A DNA stretch of 23,714 nt, taken from contig DEBC01000052.1 in NCBI GenBank assembly GCA_002348365.1, positions 1 through 23,714 of the forward strand, written 5' to 3'. Source of the stretch: Alphaproteobacteria bacterium UBA2966 (GTDB lineage: Bacteria > Pseudomonadota > Alphaproteobacteria > UBA2966). This document shows, piece by piece, positions 23,628 to 23,714 of this stretch. Below the pieces are notes generated by a model, which saw only the letters and a program-made list of their open reading frames with translations, had not been told where the DNA came from and did not search any database. The position numbers and the translations under genes are program-made. Every line of letters begins with the position of its first letter. Position 1 is the stretch's first letter.

Positions 23628-23714
23628 TCACCCCTCCGCGTCGCCGAGATATGCCTTGCGGACGGCGGGGTCCGAGCGGATGTCTTCAGGTGCCCCGCTG
23701 GCCAGTATCCGTCC
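23628..23714 (-). CDS. C-terminal end of a Liv-type ABC transporter ATP-binding protein (partial)
   Basis: Only 28 codons and the stop are inside the window; the rest lies beyond position 23714. They read GRILASGAPEDIRSDPAVRK followed by AYLGDAEG, the classic ending of LivG/LivF ATPases of branched-chain amino acid (HAAT) ABC transporters. Such systems near iorAB or box genes often import aromatic acids or amino acids; that role is inference here. LivF and LivG cannot be separated from this piece. Confidence 0.85.
   Translation of the reverse strand, partial: GRILASGAPEDIRSDPAVRKAYLGDAEG

Noticed and set aside
1..23714. CRISPR array, insertion sequence, prophage or integron
   Set aside because: No regular direct repeats, transposase, integrase or phage protein was found on either strand.

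Overview
The window is GC-rich DNA with dense coding on both strands. Its gene families (Box-type benzoyl-CoA oxidation, KorAB, IorAB, Liv transporter, NnrU, desaturase) and codon use suggest a free-living alphaproteobacterium, possibly of the Rhodospirillales type. That placement is an inference from gene content and was not tested by a search. The theme is uptake and CoA-dependent breakdown of aromatic acids, plus 2-oxoacid:ferredoxin enzymes that feed electron carriers.

Layout. 1-3.6 kb: an SLC13-type anion permease, then a betaine/choline/carnitine (BCCT) transporter that is clearly dead (two in-frame TGA codons, an internal deletion and a frameshift), closed by a strong intrinsic terminator. 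3.8-6.8 kb, minus strand: boxC-boxB, benzoyl-CoA dihydrodiol lyase and the diiron benzoyl-CoA 2,3-epoxidase. 6.8-7.5 kb, minus: a frameshifted secreted protein of unknown function. 7.7-10.7 kb, plus: a Rap1a/Tai-like small secreted protein broken by an amber codon, benzoate-CoA ligase, and an alpha/beta hydrolase. 10.6-11.6 kb: an uncharacterised minus-strand protein, a fragment of a cyclic-nucleotide-binding protein, and a conserved 77-residue protein. 11.7-13.6 kb: terminator, NnrU-family membrane protein, fatty acid desaturase. 13.9-18.1 kb: korA-korB plus an FAD/NADP ferredoxin reductase. 18.2-18.6 kb, minus: a response regulator interrupted by TAA. 18.8-23.4 kb: ubiX, a truncated acyl-CoA ligase, and iorA-iorB. 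23.4-23.7 kb: a double-hairpin intergenic repeat, then the 3' end of a minus-strand Liv-type ABC ATPase that runs off the window.

How they fit together. Benzoate is activated to benzoyl-CoA by the ligase, epoxidised by BoxB and cleaved by BoxC. BoxA, the usual NADPH reductase for BoxB, is not in the window. What is present is a KorA-KorB-flavoprotein set with the composition of the 2-oxoglutarate:NADP+ oxidoreductase described from the aromatic degrader Azoarcus evansii, so it may make NADPH or reduced ferredoxin from 2-oxoglutarate. IorAB would convert aryl-pyruvates (from Phe, Tyr or Trp) to aryl-acetyl-CoA with ferredoxin reduction.

The second striking trait is decay: six genes in 23.7 kb are broken by nonsense codons, frameshifts or deletions, while the aromatic and 2-oxoacid genes are intact. 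No tRNA, rRNA, CRISPR array, insertion sequence or phage gene was recognised.
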